Shown here: positions 16,111 through 24,239 of the stretch, piece after piece
Numbering within the stretch: the first letter of the stretch is position 1
How the letters are laid out: each line of letters begins with the position of its first letter
Assembly (NCBI GenBank): GCA_041395665.1
Contig: JAWLAB010000009.1
Location: forward strand, 1 to 58,014
Direction: 5' to 3'
Source: Pseudomonadales bacterium
GTDB taxonomy: Bacteria > Pseudomonadota > Gammaproteobacteria > Pseudomonadales > UBA7239
DNA: 58,014 bases
Made by a program: the position numbers and the translations under genes
Notes under the pieces: generated by a model
What the model was told of the DNA's origin: nothing
Database searches by the model: none
Seen by the model: only the letters and a program-made list of their open reading frames with translations

Positions 16111-16722
16111 ATGCAACTTCCTATCGACATCCATTCCATCAAAGGTTTTCTCGACCCTGCAGAGGGCGCAGCTCTGTATCAACACGCGGTAGAAATAGCC
16201 GCGCTAGGCCCCTGTTTGGAAGTTGGCAGCTACTGCGGCAAATCGACGGTCTACCTCGGCGCCGCTGCCAAGCAAGCCAACAACATTGTCTACGCCGTCG
16301 ATCACCATCGCGGTTCGGAAGAACACCAACTTGGCGAGGAATATCACGACCCTGATTTGTATGATCAAGGTGTTGGTTTGATGGATAGCTTCCGCGAATT
16401 TCGCAAAGCCATGCGCGCTGCACAATTGGAAAACCATGTCGTGCCGATTGTTGCGCCTTCACTGGTTGTGGCACGACAGTGGGCAACACCACTGGGCATG
16501 GTTTTTATCGACGGCGGCCACTCTTGGGAAGCTGCACTGAGCGATTACCGCAGCTGGGTGGCGCATATTCGCGTCGGCGGCATCCTCGCTATTCACGACA
16601 TTTTTCCCGATCCAACACAAGGCGGCCAAGCGCCTTACGACATTTGGAAACTCGCCAAAGCATCAGGTTTGTTTGAAGAATTGCCGATGGTGAAAACGCT
16701 GGGCTTATTTCGCCGCGTGTAA
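16111..16722 (+). CDS. Class I SAM-dependent methyltransferase (Methyltransf_24 type)
   Basis: The 203-residue protein has a Rossmann methyltransferase fold: LEVGSYCGKSTVYLGAAAK is the SAM-binding glycine loop, VYAVDHHRG supplies the acidic residue at the end of beta-2, and MVFIDGGHSWEAALSDYRSW matches the motif seen in O-methyltransferases acting on glycans or small molecules. IHDIFPDP follows. The substrate is not evident. It is a single plus-strand gene between divergent dapA and convergent epmA, 3 bases from the epmA end. A TATAAT lies at 16060-16065 about 45 bases before the start, but I found no matching -35 box. Confidence 0.8.
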   Translation: MQLPIDIHSIKGFLDPAEGAALYQHAVEIAALGPCLEVGSYCGKSTVYLGAAAKQANNIVYAVDHHRGSEEHQLGEEYHDPDLYDQGVGLMDSFREFRKAMRAAQLENHVVPIVAPSLVVARQWATPLGMVFIDGGHSWEAALSDYRSWVAHIRVGGILAIHDIFPDPTQGGQAPYDIWKLAKASGLFEELPMVKTLGLFRRV

Positions 16723-16725
16723 TTT

Positions 16726-17667
16726 TTATTGGAGAAAAGACACCACAGCGCGAATTTTTTTCTCACCACACAGCGCCATCAATAAACGATCCACGCCTAG
16801 AGCCACGCCAGCGCAGGGCGGCAAACCCGCCACCATTGCCGCCAAAAACCGCTCATCCAAAGCAGGTACATGTTGCGAACGCTGCGCGCGTTTTTGTTGG
16901 TCGGATAAAAAACGCTCGCGCAAAACTTCTGTATTTAATTCTTCTTGATAGCCGTTCGCCATTTCCACGCCGTCGATATACAACTCAAAGCGCGAAGCCA
17001 CGGCGTTGCCGTATTCATCCAGCTCTGTCTGCGCCAACGCCGCTTGTGCTGCGGGAAATTGCGTCAAAAACACCAAGCCGCGCAATTGAGGTTCAACGAG
17101 ATGCGAAAACAACAGATCCAACCAAAGGTCGCGATCATCCGAATCAAACGCAGGCGATAACTTTTCCTGCGCATATTTTTTTAATACATCCACACTAACA
17201 AAAAAAGGATCTAAACCTGTGTGAGTCATAAACGCATCGCGATAAGTGAGGTATTGCACCGCGCCGTCCAATACACCACGCACCAAAACTTCCACTTCTT
17301 GCATCAACATATCGATTGACCAGCCGCAGCGATACCACTCCAACAGCATAAATTCACGGTGATGACGCGAGCCCGATTCATCGGCACGGAATGCATGATT
17401 CAAGCTGTAAATATCGCCGCTGCCCGCTGCCAGCAGGCGCTTCATATAAAACTCTGGCGATGTGATCAGGCTACCATCAAAGTCAGCGCGCTGCGCAAAA
17501 TTGACGGCAAGGCTTTCGATATTGGGATCAGTGACGGCTGTTGCCGTAATTGCCGGTGCATCCACTTCCATGGCACCGCGCTCGGCAAAAAAAGCACGCA
17601 AGTATGCCAACAACGCAGCGCGTTTTTGTAGCATTGCTATCGATGCTGACGGTCGCCAATCAATCAC
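16726..17667 (-). CDS. epmA: EF-P lysine ligase EpmA (PoxA/GenX)
   Basis: EpmA is a class II lysyl-tRNA synthetase paralogue that attaches (R)-beta-lysine to Lys34 of elongation factor P. The 313-residue product lacks the anticodon-binding domain and is the catalytic core only, as expected. Class II motifs are visible: FRADESGSRHHREFMLLEWY is motif 2 and GVALGVDRLLMA is motif 3. It starts MIDWRPSASIAMLQKRA, the usual EpmA N-terminus. efp lies just upstream on the same strand behind a strong terminator, and epmB lies beyond it, so the whole modification set is local. Confidence 0.95.
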   Translation of the reverse strand: MIDWRPSASIAMLQKRAALLAYLRAFFAERGAMEVDAPAITATAVTDPNIESLAVNFAQRADFDGSLITSPEFYMKRLLAAGSGDIYSLNHAFRADESGSRHHREFMLLEWYRCGWSIDMLMQEVEVLVRGVLDGAVQYLTYRDAFMTHTGLDPFFVSVDVLKKYAQEKLSPAFDSDDRDLWLDLLFSHLVEPQLRGLVFLTQFPAAQAALAQTELDEYGNAVASRFELYIDGVEMANGYQEELNTEVLRERFLSDQQKRAQRSQHVPALDERFLAAMVAGLPPCAGVALGVDRLLMALCGEKKIRAVVSFLQ

Positions 17668-17712
17668 ATCACACCTTCATGCTTAGCGAGACAATGTTTA
17701 ACAAGACAATAA

Positions 17713-17734
17713 AAAACCGGCCGCAGCCGGTTTT
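17713..17734 (-). terminator. Intrinsic terminator of efp
   Basis: AAAACCGGC and GCCGGTTTT form a perfect 9-bp stem with loop CGCA. Read on the minus strand it ends in a T run (GGTTTTTTATT) 25 bases after the efp stop, a textbook rho-independent terminator. Confidence 0.85.
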
Positions 17735-17758
17735 CATCATGCACAGTTCGCGCATCAC

Positions 17759-18328
17759 TTACTCTTTCGCGCGGCTGAGATATTCGCCCGTGCGCGTATC
17801 AATTTTGATCAAGTCGCCGACATTCATAAACAACGGCACTTTAACCACAGCGCCGGTTGCCAACTTAGCCGGCTTGGTGCCGCCAGTGGCGGTATCACCG
17901 CGCAAACCCGGATCTGTTTCTACCACTTCCATCACCACATGATTCGGTGGTGTCACTGCCAACGGCGCGCCGTTATACAGCGTGACGATGCAAGTGTCTT
18001 GTTCTTTCAACCACAACGCCGCATCACCCACGGTTGCCTTGTTTGCTTGATGCTGTTCGAAGGATTCTGGCTCCATGAAGTGCCAATATTCACCATCGTT
18101 GTACAAATACTGCATATCAGAATCTGCTACATCAGCGCCTTCCAATGTATCGCCCGATTTGAAAGTTTTTTCCAACACGCGACCTGTTTTCAAGTTCTTC
18201 AATTTCACGCGATTGAATGCTTGCCCCTTACCAGGTTTGACATGCTCGTTCTCCAGAATATTGCACGGATCGCCGTCCAACATCACTTTGAGTCCGCCTT
18301 TGAATTCACTGGTAGAATAGTTCGCCAT
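17759..18328 (-). CDS. efp: Translation elongation factor P
   Basis: EF-P relieves ribosome stalling at polyproline stretches. The 189-residue product shows the three-domain EF-P layout: the N-terminal KOW-like domain with the modification loop KPGKGQAF (Lys34 is the beta-lysylated residue), then two OB domains ending in GDLIKIDTRTGEYLSRAKE. Lys34 together with the local epmA and epmB shows that this organism uses the lysyl pathway rather than rhamnosylation of Arg32, the route of Pseudomonas aeruginosa. It is divergent from epmB with only about 43 bases between the starts. Confidence 0.98.
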   Translation of the reverse strand: MANYSTSEFKGGLKVMLDGDPCNILENEHVKPGKGQAFNRVKLKNLKTGRVLEKTFKSGDTLEGADVADSDMQYLYNDGEYWHFMEPESFEQHQANKATVGDAALWLKEQDTCIVTLYNGAPLAVTPPNHVVMEVVETDPGLRGDTATGGTKPAKLATGAVVKVPLFMNVGDLIKIDTRTGEYLSRAKE

Positions 18329-18371
18329 AAACCCTCGCTGTTAACAAACAGGCCTGAAAAAAAGAGGCGCA

Positions 18372-19400
18372 ATGATACCCGTTTCCGATGCAGCCTGTCA
18401 GGTTCAAACCACGCACGAACACGATGACGATTGGCAATCCATTCTGCGCACTGCCATCAGTGACCCCGCCGTGTTATGCCAGCGATTATCACTATCTGTC
18501 GATCAATCTGAAGCCATTCTTCAAGCGTGCCGCGATTTCCCGCTGCGTGTGCCTGAGCCGTATTTGCAGCGCATCGAATCGCGCAATCCGCAGGATCCGC
18601 TCTTGCTGCAAGTGCTACCGCAGTCAGCAGAATTGCTGGAACAGCCAGGCTACTCTGGTGACCCTCTCGACGAGCAAGCGCACAATCCAGTTCCGGGCTT
18701 AATTCACAAGTACGCCTCGCGCGTGTTGCTGATCAGCACCAGCCTGTGTGCGGTGCACTGCCGCTACTGTTTTCGCCGCGAGTTTCCGTATCAAGACAAT
18801 CGCAATAGCCGTTTGGATTGGCAGCAGGCGCTCAATTACATCCGCCAACACACCGAGCTGAATGAGGTCATTCTATCCGGCGGCGATCCGCTCACGCTGC
18901 CCAACAAACAACTGGCATGGCTCACCGAACAGATCGCCAGTATTCCTCACATCACCCGTCTACGCCTGCACACACGCCTGCCCATTGTGATACCGCAGCG
19001 CATTACGCCCGCACTGCTGCACACACTGACCAGCAGCCGTTTGCAGTCAATTGTGGTGCTGCACAGCAATCACCCTAATGAAATTGATGCGGCTGTTGCA
19101 CACGCTATCCAAGCCCTCCAGAGCAGCGGCATAACGACGCTCAATCAATCTGTATTGCTGGCTGGTATCAACGACAACGCCGCCACTCTCGCCGCGCTCA
19201 GCGAGCGCCTGTTCGCCGCCGGCTGCCTGCCCTACTACCTGCACGCGCTGGATAAAGTGAAAGGCAGCCAGCACTTTGCTGTGCACGATACAACCGCCAG
19301 CGAGATTCACCGCCAGCTCCAAGCCCTACTGCCCGGCTTTCTTGTGCCGCGCCTAGTGCGTGAGAACGCAGGACAGCCTTCAAAATCTTGGTTGATCTAG
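18372..19400 (+). CDS. epmB: Lysine 2,3-aminomutase EpmB (EF-P beta-lysylation)
   Basis: EpmB is a radical-SAM, PLP-dependent aminomutase that converts (S)-alpha-lysine to (R)-beta-lysine for EpmA. The 342-residue product has the radical-SAM cluster motif C126-x3-C130-x2-C133 in CAVHCRYCF, the SAM-binding LSGGDPLTL, and a PLP-lysine candidate in the C-terminal part (HALDKVKGSQHF). The ATG at 18372 follows a GAGG ribosome site. It is divergent from efp. Confidence 0.95.
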   Translation: MIPVSDAACQVQTTHEHDDDWQSILRTAISDPAVLCQRLSLSVDQSEAILQACRDFPLRVPEPYLQRIESRNPQDPLLLQVLPQSAELLEQPGYSGDPLDEQAHNPVPGLIHKYASRVLLISTSLCAVHCRYCFRREFPYQDNRNSRLDWQQALNYIRQHTELNEVILSGGDPLTLPNKQLAWLTEQIASIPHITRLRLHTRLPIVIPQRITPALLHTLTSSRLQSIVVLHSNHPNEIDAAVAHAIQALQSSGITTLNQSVLLAGINDNAATLAALSERLFAAGCLPYYLHALDKVKGSQHFAVHDTTASEIHRQLQALLPGFLVPRLVRENAGQPSKSWLI

Positions 19401-19497
19401 CGCAACAGCTGCCTTTTCCTTTGTCTCGCAAGTCCGCTATCATCATCCGCCTAGCTGCAAGACGCAGCATCACTTTGCCTATAAAAACAAGTTCCCC

Positions 19498-21603
19498 ATG
19501 AGCAAAACAGAAACTACTCGTCTCCTCATCATCAATGACAACGCCAGCGAAGTTGAACGCTTGCTGAGTATGCTGCGCAATTCGGGTCACACCATGCGCT
19601 CGCAGCATGTGCCGAGCATCGAGGGCTTAGAAAAATTACTGGGCGACCAAGCGTGGGATTTATTGTTGGCTGTTGATTCAGCTAAATCTTGTGATCCTAA
19701 AGCTGCGCTGCGTGCTATCAAAAAATTAGACAAAGATATTCCTGCTATTTTTCTTACCGAAACCGATCCCGATGAATTGGCCATTGCACTAATTGACGGC
19801 TTAAAAGCGGGCGCGCGCGATGTGGTGATTTTGGACGACGACCAACACTTATTGATGGTGATGGCGCGCGAATTGGGGAACTTACAAGAACGCCGTGAAC
19901 GCCGCGCCGCCGACAGAAAATTATTAGCCTCCGAAAAACGCTGCCAGCAATTGCTTGATAGTTCGCGTGATGCGATTGCCTATGTCGAAGACGGCATGTT
20001 CCTCTATGCCAACCAAAGTTTTGCAGAACGATTTGGCTACAAAGAAACGGACGACATCATTGTGATGCCTGTTGTCGATATCATTGCCGATTCAGATCAA
20101 GAGAAATACAAAAGCTTCATGAAAGCTTTTAAGTTTAGCGAAAACGACAATCAAGATTTGTCTTTAACTGGTACGCGCCATGATGGCAGCAGCTTCAATA
20201 TTGATATTGCTGTTTCACACGCTATTTTTGAAAACGATCCCTGCACACAACTACTGGTTTCCGCACAGATTGGCTTAGACAGCGCCGCTGTTGCTGCAGA
20301 AATCAAAAAAGCCAGCAACCTTGATGCGCTCACCGGCCTTTACAACCGCCTCTACATAAATAACTTACTGAGCCAAGCGGTGCACGATGCATCCGAAAAA
20401 GATAAGTTCAGTTCACTGCACATTATCAGTATCGATCTATACGACGAAATGCGCTCTACCCTCGGAGCATCTGCACGCGACGCAGCAACAAAAGATCTGG
20501 CCAACTTTATTAAAAATACATTAGGTAGCAACGGCACCCTCGGTAGGGTTGCCGACGGTGAATTTGCTTGGGTTGTTAGTGGTATTGATGAAGAGCAGCA
20601 GACACAACAAGCACGAGACCTCTGTCAAAAAATAGCCAGTCATATCTGCCAGGCAGGTGGAAAAACAACGCAAGTCACTGTCAGCATAGGAATCTGTCCT
20701 ATTACCGAAAAAACCACCAGCTCAGATCAAGTGCTGGACCGCGCGCACAATGCCTGTGAAGAAGTTATAAAAGCAGGAAAAAATGGTACAGGTAATGGAG
20801 CGCATTACTTTATTGCCTCGTTGAATGACACCTACGAGCAAGATGATTCACTCATCACAGAAGTGATTGAAAACACTTTACGCAAAGATGGGTTCACCTT
20901 GAGGTATCAACCCTTTATCAGTTTACAGGGCGACTCCACAGAGCACTATGAAGCGCTGCTGCATATGGCTCCTGATGACAAAGGACAAACCGTTGACAAC
21001 AAGGAAATATTCAGAGTCCTTGCGCATAACAACGAGCTAGGTAAAAAGATAGATCGCTGGACCATAATCAACGCAGCGAAAGCTCTCGCCGCACACCACA
21101 ATGCTGGCCATGACACGAGTCTATTGCTCAACATTAGTGCAGCAACTTTACGCGATGAAGGCTTTCCAGGGTGGCTAAAAGTCGCCTTAGAAACGGCCAA
21201 CATTCCAGCCAAAGCAATCATATTGCAGTTCTCTGAAACGGATGCTGCAAACTACCTCACCCATGCAAAAACTTTCTGCAATGCGATGAGCGATCTTAAT
21301 ATTCGATGCAGCATCAAACATTTCGGTTGCTCTCTCGATCCATTTAAAACACTAAGTCATTTAGATGTGGAATTAGTCAAGATTGACGGCTCTTTTGCCA
21401 CTGACATTCAACATAAAAATGAAAAAGTGGATCCACTGAAAGAATTGATAGCACATCTAAATGAAGCAAGAAAAACATCCATTGTTCCCTATGTAGAACA
21501 AGCGTCCCTAATGGCGACACTGTGGCAATCAGGCGCACATTTCATACAGGGAAATTATATACAAGCGCCTAAAGAGAAAATGGAGTTTGCATTTGAGGAA
21601 TAA
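19498..21603 (+). CDS. fimX: FimX-like cyclic-di-GMP effector (REC-PAS-GGDEF-EAL, degenerate)
   Basis: The 701-residue protein has four domains: a receiver (1-125), PAS (about 145-265), GGDEF (about 280-440) and EAL (about 455-695). All look non-catalytic. The receiver has no phosphoacceptor Asp in a DxxMP context. The GGDEF signature reads VADGEF (near 352). The EAL domain keeps EALL (near 484) but DDFGTG is IKHFGCS and the late QG-P motif is QGNYIQAP. This matches FimX of Pseudomonas and Xanthomonas, which binds c-di-GMP through a dead EAL domain and governs type IV pilus assembly. The pilMNOPQ genes lie about 12 kb away. The exact FimX name is inferred from architecture. Confidence 0.82.
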   Translation: MSKTETTRLLIINDNASEVERLLSMLRNSGHTMRSQHVPSIEGLEKLLGDQAWDLLLAVDSAKSCDPKAALRAIKKLDKDIPAIFLTETDPDELAIALIDGLKAGARDVVILDDDQHLLMVMARELGNLQERRERRAADRKLLASEKRCQQLLDSSRDAIAYVEDGMFLYANQSFAERFGYKETDDIIVMPVVDIIADSDQEKYKSFMKAFKFSENDNQDLSLTGTRHDGSSFNIDIAVSHAIFENDPCTQLLVSAQIGLDSAAVAAEIKKASNLDALTGLYNRLYINNLLSQAVHDASEKDKFSSLHIISIDLYDEMRSTLGASARDAATKDLANFIKNTLGSNGTLGRVADGEFAWVVSGIDEEQQTQQARDLCQKIASHICQAGGKTTQVTVSIGICPITEKTTSSDQVLDRAHNACEEVIKAGKNGTGNGAHYFIASLNDTYEQDDSLITEVIENTLRKDGFTLRYQPFISLQGDSTEHYEALLHMAPDDKGQTVDNKEIFRVLAHNNELGKKIDRWTIINAAKALAAHHNAGHDTSLLLNISAATLRDEGFPGWLKVALETANIPAKAIILQFSETDAANYLTHAKTFCNAMSDLNIRCSIKHFGCSLDPFKTLSHLDVELVKIDGSFATDIQHKNEKVDPLKELIAHLNEARKTSIVPYVEQASLMATLWQSGAHFIQGNYIQAPKEKMEFAFEE

Positions 21604-21622
21604 TAAACATATTCCTCAAATG
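21590..21622. terminator. Perfect 13-bp hairpin spanning the fimX stop codon
   Basis: CATTTGAGGAATA (21590-21602) and TATTCCTCAAATG (21610-21622) are exact inverse complements around a 7-base loop. The left arm contains the last codons and most of the stop of the fimX-like gene. It sits between convergent genes, so it may terminate or protect both transcripts. The T-run is poor, so intrinsic termination is not certain. Confidence 0.6.
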
Positions 21623-21639
21623 TATTTTACTCATTACAA

Positions 21640-23007
21640 CTAACGCCCAGTAATATTTCCTAATACCGTGCGCCAGTTCCAAGTTTCTTTCAGATAGCTG
21701 TCACGCACTTCGGCGATATCCACATCATAAACGCCAGGCTCGAGATCCTTGATGATCTCAATCGCCTTAATGGAGCTAGTCGGCTGACCGCGTTTTTCTG
21801 CCTTGCGCAATTTGTCAGAAAAATCTTCAAACAAATCTAGAATCACTGGCTCCTTGAGTTTGTTCTTATCCTTATCAATCACAATAGCGACTTTGGGTTT
21901 TAAGCGCCGTGCAAAAGTTTGTTCAACCACTACAGCCACTTCACCGGTATTTAATTCGATCAGTGTACCCGTTGGATAAATACCCAAAGCCTGTATGAAC
22001 TGCACCACCAATTCCTCTTGGAATTCGATATTGCGCATGTCATACAGTTTTGCCATCGCTTTTGATGGAGCCAGCGGGTATTTACTATTACGCGGGTTAG
22101 TCACAGCGTCATACACCGTAACAATACCTGCTACTTTTGCTAGAAACGGAATTTTGTCACCCAATAAACCTTGCGGATAGCCAGAGCCATCAAAGCGTTC
22201 ACAGTGATTGCGCACCACATGAATAATTTCAGCGGGCACGCCGGGAGTAGCTCGCAGTGTTTCTACGCTGTAATCAATAAATTTTTTATATTCCGCTTGT
22301 TGCTCGGCTGTGTGTTCAGATTCCTGAATCGTCAACAGCTCCTTAGGCAGTTTTACTTTACCGATGTCTTTCAGTAAGCAAGCAGACACCAAGACATTCA
22401 TTTCTTTTTTATCAAGGCCAATGTGTCGCCCAAAAACACCGGCCCACACCGCTGATCGCACAACATGGCCATAAGTAAATTCATCTTTATCACGAATACG
22501 CGATAGCCATGAAAAAGCATCGGGGTTGCGCACCACAGAATCCACAACTTGGCTTGCCAGTTGCGTGGTTTTTTTTACTTCAATGGTTCCGCCTTGCGTA
22601 AGGCCACTCATCACCTCATTGATGTTTGCCTTAATGTCACCGTGCAGTTTTTCTGCCGCCACATTTTCTTTTTTTAATGCGACAGGATCACTGTAAAAGT
22701 TGTGTCGTAATTTAAGCGGCGCAGCGGTAATTTGTTGGCGCTGTCTCTCAGCTCCTGCTTTACCGTCTGCTGAGTCTCCTTTTTTCTCTATCGATGCATG
22801 CTTCACTGCAACCGGCTGTTTGCCTCGCTGGACATCGATATGCACATATTTGCAGTACAGCCGAAGTTGATCTATTTCATCCGGCTGACGAATAAAAAAA
22901 CCTTGCAGCGGAAATGGCGTCTGCGACCAAGGTCTGTCCAACCCCGACACATACATACCAATGATCAGCTCATTGACATCGACTTTGACCTGTTTAATAC
23001 CTGACAC
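21640..23007 (-). CDS. DUF3391/HD-GYP protein with altered metal-site residues
   Basis: HD-GYP proteins hydrolyse cyclic di-GMP. The 455-residue chain has a DUF3391-type N-terminal domain (about 5-60) and an HD-GYP domain (about 165-360). Two expected metal ligands differ: the HD dyad is K213-D214 (LLKDIGK), and HHE is H268-C269-E270 (NHCERFDGSGYP). The GYP loop is intact at 276-278. Loss of these ligands suggests little or no phosphodiesterase activity and a binding or scaffold role, but this is an inference. The start is a GTG at 23007 with a GGGAG ribosome site. It lies 103 bases downstream of hemE and converges with the fimX-like gene. Confidence 0.85.
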   Translation of the reverse strand: MSGIKQVKVDVNELIIGMYVSGLDRPWSQTPFPLQGFFIRQPDEIDQLRLYCKYVHIDVQRGKQPVAVKHASIEKKGDSADGKAGAERQRQQITAAPLKLRHNFYSDPVALKKENVAAEKLHGDIKANINEVMSGLTQGGTIEVKKTTQLASQVVDSVVRNPDAFSWLSRIRDKDEFTYGHVVRSAVWAGVFGRHIGLDKKEMNVLVSACLLKDIGKVKLPKELLTIQESEHTAEQQAEYKKFIDYSVETLRATPGVPAEIIHVVRNHCERFDGSGYPQGLLGDKIPFLAKVAGIVTVYDAVTNPRNSKYPLAPSKAMAKLYDMRNIEFQEELVVQFIQALGIYPTGTLIELNTGEVAVVVEQTFARRLKPKVAIVIDKDKNKLKEPVILDLFEDFSDKLRKAEKRGQPTSSIKAIEIIKDLEPGVYDVDIAEVRDSYLKETWNWRTVLGNITGR

Positions 23008-23110
23008 GCTGCACTCCCTCAGGTAGGTTGCCCGTTCTTTTATTTGTTGGCTTCAATTTACCGTTTTTCAAGGGCAGTGCAAAGACTCTAATACCAGTAA
23101 ATATTTATTT

Positions 23111-24163
23111 TTATTGGGAAAATTCGTGCACCGCGTCAATAAAACAACCAGCGTGCTCGGGAGGCACATCCGGTGTTATTCCGTGACCAAGATTAAACAC
23201 ATGCCCTGAGTGTGCACCAAAACTCTCCAAGATACGCTTTACCTCAGTGCGAATAGCCTGCGGGGATGCACGCAGGATGGCGGGATCCATATTGCCTTGC
23301 AACGCGACTTTATCACCCACGCGTTGCCGCGCTTTACCAATATCCACCGTCCAGTCCAACCCCAAGGCATCGCAACCGGATGCAGCCATAGCCTCCAACC
23401 ACTGCCCACCACCTTTGGTAAACAGAATCACTGGCACAGCTCTCCCTTCTCGCTGGCGCTGCAACTGACTCACCACGCGCGTCATATACGCCAATGAAAA
23501 CTCTTCGTAAGCCGCATGGCTCAACGCGCCGCCCCAAGTGTCAAAAATCTGCACCGCCTGCGCACCCGCCTCTATTTGCGCATTGAGATAGACAGCCACC
23601 GAATCTGCCAGCACGGTCAATAATTGATGCAGCATAGCCGGTGTGTCATACAACATTCTTTTGGCGTGCTGAAATTCACGACTGGAGCCACCTTCAATCA
23701 TGTAAGTCGCCAAAGTCCACGGGCTGCCAGAAAAGCCGATTAAAGGCACTGCACCGTTCAATTCGCGGCGAATCAATTTCACGGCATCCGTCACATAAGG
23801 TAAATCTTTTTCGGGATTGATAACCGCGAGCTGATTGATATCAGCTTCTGTGCGAATAGTTTTACGGAAACGCGGGCCTTCACCTTCTTCAAAATATAAA
23901 CCCAAGCCCATTGCATCGGGAATGGTGAGAATGTCTGAAAATAAAATTGCCGCGTCGAGCGCGTAGCGGCGCAATGGCTGCAAAGTGACTTCACACGCCA
24001 ATTCTGTATTCATGCACAGTTTGAGAAAATCACCCGCTTGGGTGCGCGTTGCACGATACTCAGGAAGATAGCGCCCAGCCTGCCGCATCATCCATACGGG
24101 CGTCATATCAACCGATTGACGCATCAAGGCACGAAGAAAGCGGTCATTTTTCAACTCAGTCAT
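23111..24163 (-). CDS. hemE: Uroporphyrinogen decarboxylase (HemE)
   Basis: HemE converts uroporphyrinogen III to coproporphyrinogen III in heme synthesis. The 350-residue product contains the signature PVWMMRQAGRYLPEYR, the catalytic Asp region ILFSDILTIPDAMG, and the C-terminal FNLGHGITPDVPPEH. The ATG at 24161-24163 gives the usual start MTELKNDRFLRAL; an upstream in-frame codon adds five residues without family support. The order gltB-gltD-hemE behind pil-aro genes is the Pseudomonas arrangement. A terminator separates it from gltD. Confidence 0.97.
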   Translation of the reverse strand: MTELKNDRFLRALMRQSVDMTPVWMMRQAGRYLPEYRATRTQAGDFLKLCMNTELACEVTLQPLRRYALDAAILFSDILTIPDAMGLGLYFEEGEGPRFRKTIRTEADINQLAVINPEKDLPYVTDAVKLIRRELNGAVPLIGFSGSPWTLATYMIEGGSSREFQHAKRMLYDTPAMLHQLLTVLADSVAVYLNAQIEAGAQAVQIFDTWGGALSHAAYEEFSLAYMTRVVSQLQRQREGRAVPVILFTKGGGQWLEAMAASGCDALGLDWTVDIGKARQRVGDKVALQGNMDPAILRASPQAIRTEVKRILESFGAHSGHVFNLGHGITPDVPPEHAGCFIDAVHEFSQ

Positions 24164-24195
24164 AAAAAATCTCAACACCGTGTTTCACAAAAAAT

Positions 24196-24217
24196 AAAGG
24201 CCGCAACAGCGGCCTTT
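24196..24217 (-). terminator. Intrinsic terminator of gltBD
   Basis: AAAGGCCGC and GCGGCCTTT form a perfect 9-bp stem with a 4-base loop AACA. On the minus strand the stem is followed by TTTATTTTTTG, 23 bases after the gltD stop. It should end the gltBD transcript before hemE. Confidence 0.85.
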
Positions 24218-24239
24218 GGTTATGGCAAATTTTGCTGGA

